A stretch of DNA of 14,195 nt from Thioglobus_C sp964448305 (lineage in GTDB: Bacteria > Pseudomonadota > Gammaproteobacteria > PS1 > Pseudothioglobaceae), in assembly GCA_964448305.1 (NCBI GenBank), contig CAYUWB010000028.1:1-14195 (forward strand), given 5' to 3'. Under the pieces are notes generated by a model. The model saw nothing but the letters and a program-made list of their open reading frames with translations. It did not search any database and was not told where the DNA came from. Shown piece after piece: positions 6,970 to 14,195 of the stretch. A program made the translations under genes and the position numbers. The stretch's first letter is position 1, and each line of letters begins with the position of its first letter.

Positions 6970-7972
6970 TTATCTTTGCCGCTTCTGGCTTTGCTAGTTG
7001 TCTTGCATTATTAGACATTTGTCGAATCTGTGTAGCGTCAATACTTAATAACGTTTTTTCTAACAATTTAAGGTTTAAATCTTTTTGTTCAATCAAGACG
7101 CCGGCATTGTGACTGGAGAGAATTGTAGCATTGTAAAACTGATGATTATCAATGGCATGAGGCAGTGGGATTAGAATACTAGGCTTGGCTGCTATCATTA
7201 ACTCTGACACCGTCATTGCACCTGCACGACAAAGCACAATATCTGCCCAAGCATAAGCTTTTGCCATATCATCAATAAACGCCACTACTTTTACGTTTTT
7301 ATTATTATATTGCGTTTTAACGGCGTTTAAATGCTGCTTACCCGTTTGGTGCCAAATATTGATGTCGATATCCAGCCTGGTAACAATATCATTAATTGGT
7401 TTGGCGCCTAAGCTACCACCTACAATTAATAAATTGAGTTTTTTATTATTGGTGTTTTTCTTTTTGGGTTTAAACAACACTGGATTGCCAGAGGTTAAAA
7501 CACTGCTTGAGCGATCAAACGTATCATCGAATGCTTGGAAAGTTTGTGTGGCGATTTTTAATAACAGTTTGTTGGTAGTGCCAGGCACTGAATTTTGTTC
7601 GTGAATGACTAACGGCACACGTAACAACCAAGCCACCAGGCCACCAACACCTGAGGCAAAGCCACCCATGCCAAGTACCGCTGTTGGGTTTACTTTGGCA
7701 AACACACGCACTGTTTGGATAAAAGCAAGGCTTAATAAGAAAGGCGCTTTAATTAAAGCGATAATATTTTTGCCGCGCAAACCTACTGCGCTAACTGTGT
7801 GAAGTGGAATATTATGCTGAGGCACCAATGTATTTTCCATGCCATGGTTTGATCCTAACCATTCAACATTAACCGAGCGTTGATCGAGCTCTTCAGCAAT
7901 AGCTAGCGCTGGGAATATGTGCCCACCCGTGCCACCAGCCATTATTAAAATTGTCTTTTTATCTTTAGACAT
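6941..7972 (-). CDS. murG: UDP-GlcNAc:lipid I N-acetylglucosaminyltransferase MurG
   Basis: Peripheral inner-membrane glycosyltransferase (GT-B fold, family GT28) that adds GlcNAc to lipid I, giving lipid II. The 343 residues are near the usual 355. The glycine-rich loops GGTGGH (13-18) and GMGGFASG (101-108), HEQN (124-127), GGSLGA (185-190) and the UDP-GlcNAc site segments CRAGAMTVSEL (248-258) and DNHQFYNA (275-282) are all visible. The start ATG (7972) lies inside the 3' end of ftsW (8-bp overlap) without a Shine-Dalgarno, so translation is probably coupled to ftsW. In the classical dcw cluster murG is followed by murC; here it is followed by the convergent bioB, whose last codons overlap it, so the cluster is broken at this point. 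Confidence 0.97.
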   Translation of the reverse strand: MSKDKKTILIMAGGTGGHIFPALAIAEELDQRSVNVEWLGSNHGMENTLVPQHNIPLHTVSAVGLRGKNIIALIKAPFLLSLAFIQTVRVFAKVNPTAVLGMGGFASGVGGLVAWLLRVPLVIHEQNSVPGTTNKLLLKIATQTFQAFDDTFDRSSSVLTSGNPVLFKPKKKNTNNKKLNLLIVGGSLGAKPINDIVTRLDIDINIWHQTGKQHLNAVKTQYNNKNVKVVAFIDDMAKAYAWADIVLCRAGAMTVSELMIAAKPSILIPLPHAIDNHQFYNATILSSHNAGVLIEQKDLNLKLLEKTLLSIDATQIRQMSNNARQLAKPEAAKIISDYLLELG

Positions 7973-9089
7973 AATTTTTTTGTTTGCTATAGGGTGCTCT
8001 ATTTTCCATATCGATTCTAAGAATAATGGCTAAAGCAATAATAGAGAAAATTATACTACTACCACCATAACTAATCAGCGGTAACGTAAAACCCTTAATC
8101 GGAATAAGACCAAGGTTCATGGCAATATTAACACCTGCTTGCATTGAAAACCAAGTAGAGATACCAAAAGCTACGTAAGAGCTATATTTTCTACCATGTT
8201 TGAGCGCTTCTTTAGCAATGTTGAAGCTTCTGTTTAAGATATAAGCAAAGCTAAATAAAACAAACAGCATGCCAATCACCCCAAGCTCCTCACCAATAAT
8301 CGCAAAAATCATATCTGTATGAGACTCGGGTAGCTTGGTATATTTTTGAATACCAGCGCCTAGTCCTGTGCCAGTCCAATCTCCTCTTCCAATACCAAGT
8401 AAGGCTTGCTTAGTTTGTCCAACACCATCTTTGCCCCATAGATCATTCATCCAGAATGATAACCACCTTTCTAATCTTGTTGGATCAAAAACAACATACA
8501 AAGCAAGCGCTCCAAGCACACCAACACCTGCTATGATTAATTCCCTAATATAAGATCCTGCAATAAATAGCATGCTAAGCGCAGTCAGAGAGATAATAAT
8601 GGTGGCACCTAGATCAGTTTCAAACATAGTTAATATAGCTGAACTTCCCACAATTAACAATGTTTTACCTATGCCTATTAAAGAGCTAGTTACTTCTTTT
8701 TCTTGACGAATTAAAAAACCAGCCATAAATAAAATCATGGCAAGCTTCATCATTTCAGAAGGTTGAAATTTAAAAATAGCAAAATTAATCCATCGCCTTG
8801 CACCACCTGCAGAGTGACCGATAGGATCTGGCAAAAAAACGATTGCAAGCAATACAAGTGCCATAATAAAAAAAATGTGTGAATATTTTTTAAAAAATAC
8901 AACTGAGGTTTTTAAGATGAAAAAACTAGCACCTATGCCAAGTAGAATAAAAAAACCTTGTTTCATTACTTTTGGTGTGCCATCAAGATGTGCAGAGGCA
9001 GAAAATGTCATAACCAAGCCAAAAGCAATCAAGACTAAAATAGTAATTAATAGTTTTTTATCAGGAGATTGACCAGTTCTATTAAACAT
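7965..9089 (-). CDS. ftsW: Septal peptidoglycan glycosyltransferase FtsW (SEDS family)
   Basis: Polytopic SEDS-family enzyme that polymerises lipid II at the division septum together with FtsI. From ATG 9089 it has 374 residues and about ten hydrophobic segments. Family markers are RRWINFAIFKFQPSEMMKLA early in the protein, the large periplasmic loop with LPESHTDMIFAIIGEELG, whose Asp (residue 259 from this start) matches the catalytic Asp of SEDS proteins, and TLPLISYGGSS near the end. FtsW fits better than RodA because of the FWMND...LLGIGRG loop and the murG partner directly downstream. The long cytoplasmic N-terminal extension of E. coli FtsW is absent. An upstream in-frame TTG at 9113 would add eight residues; neither start has a Shine-Dalgarno. 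Divergent from ybiT, overlapping murG by 8 bp. Confidence 0.95.
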   Translation of the reverse strand: MFNRTGQSPDKKLLITILVLIAFGLVMTFSASAHLDGTPKVMKQGFFILLGIGASFFILKTSVVFFKKYSHIFFIMALVLLAIVFLPDPIGHSAGGARRWINFAIFKFQPSEMMKLAMILFMAGFLIRQEKEVTSSLIGIGKTLLIVGSSAILTMFETDLGATIIISLTALSMLFIAGSYIRELIIAGVGVLGALALYVVFDPTRLERWLSFWMNDLWGKDGVGQTKQALLGIGRGDWTGTGLGAGIQKYTKLPESHTDMIFAIIGEELGVIGMLFVLFSFAYILNRSFNIAKEALKHGRKYSSYVAFGISTWFSMQAGVNIAMNLGLIPIKGFTLPLISYGGSSIIFSIIALAIILRIDMENRAPYSKQKNYV

Positions 9090-9132
9090 TAAGTTCGCAA
9101 TATGAATAACCAAAGAGTTTATATTTTATACC

Positions 9133-9164
9133 CTAAAAGCTGTTGCTATTAGTTGAGCTTTTAG
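9133..9164. repeat. Perfect 9-bp inverted repeat in the ftsW/ybiT divergent region
   Basis: CTAAAAGCT (9133-9141) and AGCTTTTAG (9156-9164) are exact reverse complements separated by 14 bp. A second, outer pair, CCCTAA (9131-9136) and TTAGGG (9170-9175), overlaps it. The right arm overlaps the -35 hexamer proposed for ybiT, and the left arm lies where the upstream part of the ftsW promoter would be. It could be an operator controlling both genes or merely an RNA hairpin; no known regulator's consensus was recognised. Confidence 0.5.
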
Positions 9165-9181
9165 CGCGATTAGGGGATAAT
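9153..9181 (+). promoter_or_regulatory. Candidate sigma-70 promoter of ybiT
   Basis: TTGAGC (9153-9158) and GATAAT (9176-9181) are separated by exactly 17 bp, matching 4 of 6 and 5 of 6 consensus bases. Transcription would begin near 9188, leaving a leader of about 24 nt before the ATG at 9212. It probably drives ybiT-yihY and possibly the rib genes. This placement also argues against a ybiT start at the upstream TTG at 9143, which would lie before the promoter. Confidence 0.5.
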
Positions 9182-9211
9182 ATTGCATTTTGTAAATTTA
9201 GACACCCGCTC

Positions 9212-10825
9212 ATGATTTCTACTGCTAATATCACCATGCAATTTGGTGAAAAACCTTTATTTGAAAATATTTCTATTAAGTTTCAAGACGGTAACCGCTA
9301 TGGTTTAATCGGTGCTAATGGTTGCGGTAAATCCACCTTTATGAAAATTTTGACAGGCGAGCTGACACCAACACATGGTACAGTCAGTATTAGCGAGGGT
9401 GAGCGTCTAGGCATCCTTCGTCAAGACCAATTCGCTTTTGAAGGGTTTCGTGTGGTTGATACCGTGATCATGGGCCATGAAAAGCTATGGGAAGTTAAAA
9501 AAGAAAGAGATCGTATTTACGCCTTACCTGAAATGAGCGACGCAGATGGTATTAAGGTGGGTGAGCTGGAAATGGAATTTGCAGAAATGGACGGCTATAT
9601 GGCTGAGTCTTCTGCGAGTGAATTGCTATTAGGTTTAGATATCCCTGAAGATCAGCATTACGGCCTAATGAGTGAGATTGCACCTGGTTGGAAATTGCGT
9701 GTACTTTTGGCACAAGCTTTGTTCTCAGATCCAGAAATCCTACTATTAGACGAGCCAACTAACAACTTGGATATCAATTCAATTAGCTGGTTGGTTGATG
9801 TATTAAATGAGCGTAAAGCCACTATGGTGATCATCTCGCACGATAGGCACTTTTTAAATGGTGTCTGTACGCACATGTCAGATTTAGACTATGGTGCACT
9901 TAACACCTTCCCTGGCAACTACGATCAATTTATGATTGCCTCAACGGCGATTCAGGAAAAGATGCAAGCTGACAATGCTAAAAAAGAAGCCAAAATTAAA
10001 GAGCTAAAGCATTTTGTGTCACGATTTTCAGCCAATGCTTCTAAGTCAAAACAGGCAACTTCTCGTCAAAAGCAGCTTGAAAAAATTGAGCTTTCTGACA
10101 TTAAGCCTTCTTCAAGAATTAGCCCTTACATCATCTTCAAACAAGAGCACAAATTACACAGAAATGTATTAGAGGTAACTGGGTTAAATAAAAGCTTTAA
10201 GGCGCAAGGGGATGATAAAGACACCAAACCTTTACATGTTTTAAAGGATATTGAATTTTTATTTGAAGTGGGTGAGCGTGTTGCTATTATTGGTCAAAAT
10301 GGTATCGGTAAAACCACGTTATTGCGCACATTAGTTGGTGAAATTGAGCCAGATGCTGGCAAGGTTAAATGGAGTGAGAATATCAACATTGGTTATTATG
10401 CGCAGGATCACAGTGCTGATTTTGATCAAGACATGACTGTGCTTGATTGGATGGCTCAATTTAAACAGCCGAAGCAAGACATGCAAGACATGCGTGGTGT
10501 TTTGGGCAAGATGTTGTTCGGTAAAAATGACATTATTAAAAGTGTCAAATCACTTTCGGGTGGTGAAAAAGGCAGAATGTTATTTGGCAAACTAATGCTG
10601 CAAAATCCAAACGTATTGGTTATGGATGAGCCGACTAACCATTTAGACATGGAATCAATTGAAGCACTTAACCTTGCACTTGACAATTATGAGGGTACAC
10701 TTATCTTTGTGAGTCACGATAGAGAGTTCGTATCATCATTATCTACCAAAGTGGTAGAGCTTAAAGAGGATGGCATGCATTACTATTCTGGCAACTATGA
10801 GGACTATTTAAAATCACAAGGATAA
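9212..10825 (+). CDS. ybiT: ABC-F family ATPase YbiT (ribosome-associated)
   Basis: Soluble ABC-F protein with two ATPase domains and no membrane segments; family members bind the ribosomal E site and modulate translation. The 537 residues closely resemble E. coli YbiT (530). Domain 1 has Walker A GANGCGKST (34-42), the degenerate signature region APGWKLRVLLAQAL characteristic of YbiT, and Walker B ILLLDEPTNNLD (176-187). A charged, largely helical linker follows (about 240-320, including RFSANASKSKQATSR). Domain 2 has GQNGIGKTT (361-369), LSGGEKGRM (448-456) and VLVMDEPTNHLD (468-479). ATG 9212 is chosen because MISTANITMQFGEKPLFENI aligns with the YbiT N-terminus; an in-frame TTG at 9143 would add 23 unrelated residues. 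The protein's exact cellular role is not settled. One base separates its stop from yihY. Confidence 0.95.
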   Translation: MISTANITMQFGEKPLFENISIKFQDGNRYGLIGANGCGKSTFMKILTGELTPTHGTVSISEGERLGILRQDQFAFEGFRVVDTVIMGHEKLWEVKKERDRIYALPEMSDADGIKVGELEMEFAEMDGYMAESSASELLLGLDIPEDQHYGLMSEIAPGWKLRVLLAQALFSDPEILLLDEPTNNLDINSISWLVDVLNERKATMVIISHDRHFLNGVCTHMSDLDYGALNTFPGNYDQFMIASTAIQEKMQADNAKKEAKIKELKHFVSRFSANASKSKQATSRQKQLEKIELSDIKPSSRISPYIIFKQEHKLHRNVLEVTGLNKSFKAQGDDKDTKPLHVLKDIEFLFEVGERVAIIGQNGIGKTTLLRTLVGEIEPDAGKVKWSENINIGYYAQDHSADFDQDMTVLDWMAQFKQPKQDMQDMRGVLGKMLFGKNDIIKSVKSLSGGEKGRMLFGKLMLQNPNVLVMDEPTNHLDMESIEALNLALDNYEGTLIFVSHDREFVSSLSTKVVELKEDGMHYYSGNYEDYLKSQG

Positions 10826-10826
10826 A

Positions 10827-11606
10827 ATGATTACAGCAGTATTGAAAAGGTTTGTTAAGCGTCAAGGCTTTGACTCCGCTGCAATACTGTCATTCGATAC
10901 TTTATTTGCTGTCGTGCCTGGCTTGGCCCTAGGTTTAAGTGTTTTTTCCCTGTCTCCTTACTTTGCCGATCTTCAGCAATATCTAGAGCAATTCCTATTC
11001 ACGCAATTACTACCGCAAAATTACGACGCGGCTAAAGACTATATTCAGCAATTTATCGTCCAAGCGCAGGCGCTAAAAGGCTTAACTTCAGTATTTTTAC
11101 TTTTTGCGGTTATGTTGTTGCTTTATGAAGTAGATAAACGCATCAATCTAACCTGGCACGATCACCATCATCGTCATTGGATGCAAGGGTTAATTTCTTA
11201 TTTGTTTGTATTATTTTTAGGGCCGATTTTTGTTGGTGCATCGCTATTCTTTAGCTCTTACGTGATGGCATTAGAGTTATTTAATCAGTTGCCAATGGCA
11301 GGCTACGCACCATTTTTAGCGCCTTTTGTTTTGTCTAGCTTAGGTTTTGCAATTTTGTATTACGCCGTACCTTTAGAAAGTGTGCGTTTTAGTAATGCAT
11401 TAAAAGCCGGCGTTATTGCTGCAATAGGCTTAGAAATTATTAAATACGCGATGTTCGCCTACATTCAATATTTCCCAGTTTATGAGCTAATTTATGGCGC
11501 CTTGTCGATATTGTTATTGGTGATGCTTTGGGTTTATCTAGCGTGGATGATTGTACTATTAGGGGCAAGTTTTTGTTATTGCTTTGAAAACAAAGAGCTA
11601 CTGTAA
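10827..11606 (+). CDS. YihY/BrkB family inner-membrane protein
   Basis: A 259-residue polytopic membrane protein of the YihY/UPF0761 family (once annotated RNase BN or BrkB); its function is not established. Six hydrophobic stretches lie near residues 20-42, 84-102, 121-148, 160-181, 190-213 and 222-251. Landmarks shared with E. coli YihY are LSFDTLFAVVPGLALGLSVF, the central LGPIFVGASLFFSSY, and the final FPVYELIYGALSIL with WVYLAWMIVLLGA. The start has AAGGA at 10818-10822 and lies 1 bp after the ybiT stop. It lacks about 25 N-terminal residues of the E. coli protein and has little C-terminal tail, so it is a minimal version. A histidine-rich loop (HDHHHRHW, 111-118) between the second and third segments replaces the Arg/Lys loop seen in E. 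coli. Confidence 0.9.
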   Translation: MITAVLKRFVKRQGFDSAAILSFDTLFAVVPGLALGLSVFSLSPYFADLQQYLEQFLFTQLLPQNYDAAKDYIQQFIVQAQALKGLTSVFLLFAVMLLLYEVDKRINLTWHDHHHRHWMQGLISYLFVLFLGPIFVGASLFFSSYVMALELFNQLPMAGYAPFLAPFVLSSLGFAILYYAVPLESVRFSNALKAGVIAAIGLEIIKYAMFAYIQYFPVYELIYGALSILLLVMLWVYLAWMIVLLGASFCYCFENKELL

Positions 11607-11651
11607 CAATTAGCGTAAAATTAGCACTCTTTAATATAGTTAATATTCTTT

Positions 11652-12254
11652 ATGTTTACAGGCATTATCCAAGCCATCGGTCAAATTAAAACTAAGACCG
11701 CGCATGACAAAGGCGCCCTATTTAGTTTTGCTTCAGATGAGCTAGATTTCTCTAATGTCTCCATTGGTGACAGTATTGCAGTGAATGGCGTGTGCCTGAC
11801 TGCCATTGAAATTACTGATAACAGCTTTAAAGCAGACCTTTCACAAGAAACCTTAGATTGTTCTATTTTTGCTGATTTGTCACAAGGCGATAAAGTGAAT
11901 CTTGAAAAAGCGCTAAGACTTAATCAAGGTATTGATGGGCATATTGTTAGTGGCCATGTTGACGGACAGGGCGAGGTCGTGGATAAAACCACCGAAGGCG
12001 AATCAACCCGTTTTAAAATAAGCACGCCTAAGAATTTGGTAAAATATATTGCTAAAAAAGGCTCAATTACCATGAATGGCGTTAGTCTAACGGTTAACAG
12101 TGTTGATGCTAATGTATTCGATGTTAATATTGTGCCACATACATTAACAGCAACAACACTAGGCTTGCTTAACGTAGGCAGTCAAGTCAATCTTGAGGTT
12201 GATTTAATCGCCAGACACCTTGAACAATTATTAAACAACAATAAATCATCATGA
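11652..12254 (+). CDS. ribE: Riboflavin synthase, alpha subunit type
   Basis: Catalyses the dismutation of two 6,7-dimethyl-8-ribityllumazine molecules into riboflavin and 5-amino-6-ribitylamino-uracil, the last step of riboflavin synthesis; a homotrimer. The 200 residues form two lumazine-binding barrels. The first starts MFTGIIQAIG and carries IAVNGVCLT (42-50); the second follows DGHIVSGHVDGQG (95-107) and carries ITMNGVSLTV (139-148), then a C-terminal helix. The symbol ribE follows common use (ribC in E. coli). Only 45 bp separate it from yihY, too little for an FMN riboswitch, and no Shine-Dalgarno precedes ATG 11652. A weak TTAGCG-N16-TAATAT (11610-11637) could be its own promoter. Its stop overlaps the next gene by 4 bp (ATGA). 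Confidence 0.97.
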   Translation: MFTGIIQAIGQIKTKTAHDKGALFSFASDELDFSNVSIGDSIAVNGVCLTAIEITDNSFKADLSQETLDCSIFADLSQGDKVNLEKALRLNQGIDGHIVSGHVDGQGEVVDKTTEGESTRFKISTPKNLVKYIAKKGSITMNGVSLTVNSVDANVFDVNIVPHTLTATTLGLLNVGSQVNLEVDLIARHLEQLLNNNKSS

Positions 12255-13327
12255 AAGCAACGATTGAAGAAATCTTAGAAGACTACAAGCAAGGCAAAAT
12301 GATCATCTTGATGGATGATGAAGATCGTGAGAATGAAGGTGATTTAATTATCCCTGCAGCCACTTGCACCAAAGAAGATATTAACTTCATGGCAACCCAT
12401 GGCCGTGGCTTGATTTGCCTAACCTTAACGCAAGAGCGCTGTAAACAACTTGACTTACCGCTCATGGTGGCGCAAAATAACGATGCTAACGGTACCAACT
12501 TTACGGTTTCTATCGAAGCTGTAGAAGGTGTGACCACGGGTATTTCAGCTGCAGATAGAGCTAAGACAGTTTTGGATGCAGTGGCTCCAGATGCGACACC
12601 AGCTGATATTGTACAGCCGGGCCATATTTTCCCTTTAATGGCGCAACCAGGCGGTGTACTTATTCGCGCTGGACATACGGAAGCAGGTTGTGATTTAGCG
12701 CGTTTAGCAGGCTTAGAGCCAGCTTCTGTCATTGTTGAAATTCTTAACGAAGATGGCAGTATGGCGCGCCGTGATGACTTAGAAATTTTTGCCAAAAAAC
12801 ATAATATCAAATGGGGTACGATCGAAGATCTAATTTCTTATCGAATTGAGAATGAAAAAACCATTGAGCGTATTAATGAACGTAATTTTGAAACCAAACA
12901 CGGCACCTTTAGATTGGTGTCATTTTTAGACAGCATTCATAACGAAACCCATCTTGCCTTAGTTAAGGGCGACATAAGTGCCGATAGCGACGTTTGTGTG
13001 CGTGTACACATGGAAGATACATTTAGAGACGTCTTGCAAGAAGAGTCGACAGGCTTTGGTGTAGATTCAGCGCTAAAACACATTTCCAAATCAGAGTCTG
13101 GTGTATTTTTATTGTTAAGAAAACAAACTGACAAATCAATCTTACAAAATATTGATCCTAGTATTCGAGATAATGGTGGAGACGATATTAAGACTTACGG
13201 CGTTGGTGCGCAGATTTTGTCCGATCTCGGTGTCAAGAAAATGAAAATCCTTGGTAGTCCAAGAAAACTACACGGCCTTAAGGGTTTTGGCTTAGAGGTA
13301 GTTGAATATGTTGACACTCAAAAATAA
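12251..13327 (+). CDS. ribBX: 3,4-Dihydroxy-2-butanone-4-phosphate synthase fused to a degenerate GTP cyclohydrolase II-like domain (RibBX type)
   Basis: The N-terminal half (about 1-200) is an intact DHBP synthase, which turns ribulose 5-phosphate into the four-carbon unit for lumazine synthase. MDDEDRENEGDL (21-32), HGRGLICL (50-57), GHIFPL (124-129) and RAGHTEAGCDL (139-149) carry the acidic metal-binding and substrate residues. The C-terminal half (about 205-358) has the GTP cyclohydrolase II fold outline (RVHMEDTFRDVL at 251-262; GVGAQILSDLGV at 317-328; LKGFGLEV at 343-350). However, the RVHSECLTGD...RCDC zinc ligands are gone: there is no cysteine after residue 249. The LRQEGRGIGL catalytic segment reads LRKQTDKSIL (289-298). 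Cyclohydrolase activity is therefore unlikely and a separate ribA should exist elsewhere. Such RibBX hybrids are known in Proteobacteria; many pipelines would label it RibBA. Start coupled to ribE, no Shine-Dalgarno. Confidence 0.93.
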   Translation: MKATIEEILEDYKQGKMIILMDDEDRENEGDLIIPAATCTKEDINFMATHGRGLICLTLTQERCKQLDLPLMVAQNNDANGTNFTVSIEAVEGVTTGISAADRAKTVLDAVAPDATPADIVQPGHIFPLMAQPGGVLIRAGHTEAGCDLARLAGLEPASVIVEILNEDGSMARRDDLEIFAKKHNIKWGTIEDLISYRIENEKTIERINERNFETKHGTFRLVSFLDSIHNETHLALVKGDISADSDVCVRVHMEDTFRDVLQEESTGFGVDSALKHISKSESGVFLLLRKQTDKSILQNIDPSIRDNGGDDIKTYGVGAQILSDLGVKKMKILGSPRKLHGLKGFGLEVVEYVDTQK

Positions 13328-13335
13328 GGAAAACA

Positions 13336-13839
13336 ATGGAATTTAAATTTGACCGTGATGCCAATCAAGATTTTTTGGCCAATGCTAAAGTAGCCATCAT
13401 TGTGGGTTATTTTTATCAAGATATTGGCGATAAATTGTTAGCTGCTGCGCACGAGACTCTAGCCAAATACGGCATCAATGAAAACAACGTTAACGTGTTT
13501 TATGCACCTGGTGCGTTTGAGATTCCATTATTGGCTAAGCGTCTAGCTGGGCAAAAATCAGGCAATGAAAATTTATACGACGGCATTGTTACATTAGGCG
13601 CCGTTATTAAAGGCGAAACTCCACATGATGTCTATGTTTGTAATGAATGTTCAAAAGGCATAGCTGAAGTCTCTTACAATTATGAGATTCCAACAACATT
13701 TGGTGTGCTAACAACACTTGACATGGATCAAACCATTGGCCGTGCAGGCGGTTACAAAGGTAACAAAGGCGAAGAAGCCACCATGGCGATGATTGAAATG
13801 CTTTATTTGATGAAGCAGGCCGATAGCCAAGCGTTTTAG
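13336..13839 (+). CDS. ribH: 6,7-Dimethyl-8-ribityllumazine synthase
   Basis: Condenses the RibB product with 5-amino-6-ribitylamino-uracil to form the riboflavin synthase substrate. The 167 residues are normal length. Motifs are VFYAPGAFEIPLLAKRLA (54-71), LGAVIKGETPHDVYVC (87-102) with the conserved catalytic-region His97, and FGVLTTLDMDQTIGRAGG (122-139) followed by GNKG (142-145). The usual aromatic residue straight after that histidine (PHF/PHY) is Asp here. AAGGA at 13326-13330 overlaps the ribBX stop and sets the start at 13336. Together with ribE and ribBX it gives three of the pathway's enzymes; ribD is not in the window. Only 3 bp separate it from nusB, the common ribH-nusB pairing. 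Confidence 0.97.
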   Translation: MEFKFDRDANQDFLANAKVAIIVGYFYQDIGDKLLAAAHETLAKYGINENNVNVFYAPGAFEIPLLAKRLAGQKSGNENLYDGIVTLGAVIKGETPHDVYVCNECSKGIAEVSYNYEIPTTFGVLTTLDMDQTIGRAGGYKGNKGEEATMAMIEMLYLMKQADSQAF

Positions 13840-13842
13840 AGT

Positions 13843-14195
13843 ATGGCTTTTAAAACCCCAAAACAACGCTCACGTGAGCGCGTGGTCCAAGCGGTGTATC
13901 AATATCTAGTATCGGGTGGTGAAGTACTGCAGATTGAGCAGCAATTCTTAAACCAAAAAGAAGGAAAAATCTCCAAAGCTTTCTTCTCTAATTTGTTTAT
14001 TAATATCTTAAAAAACAGAACCGCATTAGATGAACTCATCGCACCGACTATTTCTAGAGAAACAGACGAGTTGGGTTCAGTAGAACATGCGGTACTTTAC
14101 TTGGGTACGTATGAGTTGCAAAACTCTATTGAAGTACCTTACAAAGTGGTGATTAACGAGGCACTTGAAATTGCCAAACTCTATGGTGCTGAAGG
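13843..14195 (+). CDS. nusB: Transcription antitermination factor NusB, C-terminus cut by the window edge
   Basis: NusB binds boxA RNA with NusE (ribosomal protein S10) and promotes rRNA antitermination. The first 117 codons are visible, against about 139 in E. coli, so only the last 20-odd residues are outside. The N-terminal arginine-rich start (KTPKQRSRERVVQAVYQY) and the later VEHAVLYLGTYEL and VPYKVVINEALEIAKLYGAE are typical. The start is 3 bp after the ribH stop with no Shine-Dalgarno of its own, so it is probably translated by reinitiation after ribH. Confidence 0.97.
   Translation, partial: MAFKTPKQRSRERVVQAVYQYLVSGGEVLQIEQQFLNQKEGKISKAFFSNLFINILKNRTALDELIAPTISRETDELGSVEHAVLYLGTYELQNSIEVPYKVVINEALEIAKLYGAE

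Noticed and set aside
9143..9211. Longer YbiT with a 23-residue N-terminal extension from TTG 9143
   Set aside because: The extension has no counterpart in YbiT and would start upstream of the likely promoter; ATG 9212 aligns with the family start.
11607..11651. FMN riboswitch before the riboflavin genes
   Set aside because: Only 45 bp separate yihY from ribE, too short for the RFN element, and none of its conserved helices is visible.
12283..12810. 175-codon open frame antisense to ribBX
   Set aside because: It is the mirror of a strongly conserved DHBP synthase domain, resembles no family I know and has no promoter or ribosome site; treated as a shadow.
1..14195. CRISPR arrays, tRNA or rRNA genes, insertion sequences, toxin-antitoxin or defence islands
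   Set aside because: No direct-repeat array, cloverleaf, transposase or defence-type gene was seen; nearly all of the sequence is occupied by housekeeping genes and the longest gap between genes is 137 bp.

Overview
The window is ordinary, densely packed chromosomal housekeeping DNA from an AT-rich (roughly 40% G+C by eye) gammaproteobacterium. XerC, BioB, YbiT, NusB and aerobic HemF all read as gammaproteobacterial types, and GlnA is the adenylylatable type I enzyme. The low G+C, short intergenic gaps and protein character recall the sulfur-oxidising SUP05/Thioglobus/bivalve-symbiont group, but that placement is an impression, not a demonstration. I see no mobile element, CRISPR array, tRNA, rRNA or obvious foreign gene.

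Layout: (1) 1-1742, minus strand: htpG (Hsp90), its C-terminal end cut by the window edge. It is preceded by a good candidate heat-shock (sigma-32) promoter in the 59-bp gap shared with the next operon. (2) 1802-4363, plus strand: a tight operon xerC-tsaC-hemF-tusA (4-bp ATGA overlaps at the first two junctions, a 5-bp gap at the third) that ends in a weak AT-rich terminator. (3) 4501-5913: monocistronic glnA with a strong Shine-Dalgarno and a textbook terminator at 5933-5964. (4) 6010-6969: a solitary bioB, convergent with and overlapping by 29 bp (5) ftsW-murG on the minus strand (9089 down to 6941). (6) From 9212, plus strand: ybiT-yihY, then ribE-ribBX-ribH-nusB, with nusB cut by the right edge. 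ftsW and ybiT are divergent and share a short intergenic region holding a perfect 9-bp inverted repeat and a plausible sigma-70 promoter.

Working together: ftsW and murG make and polymerise lipid II-derived peptidoglycan. ribE, ribB(X) and ribH supply three steps of riboflavin synthesis; ribD and a functional GTP cyclohydrolase II are not here, and the cyclohydrolase-like half of the bifunctional protein has lost its catalytic residues. tsaC and tusA both serve tRNA modification or sulfur relay, next to a haem-synthesis gene and a chromosome-dimer resolvase, an arrangement with no obvious single pathway.

I do not find a convincing undescribed system. The items most worth a second look are the degenerate RibBX C-terminal domain, the htpG heat-shock promoter whose -35 box covers the xerC start codon, the inverted repeats upstream of ybiT/ftsW and glnA, and the convergent bioB/murG overlap.
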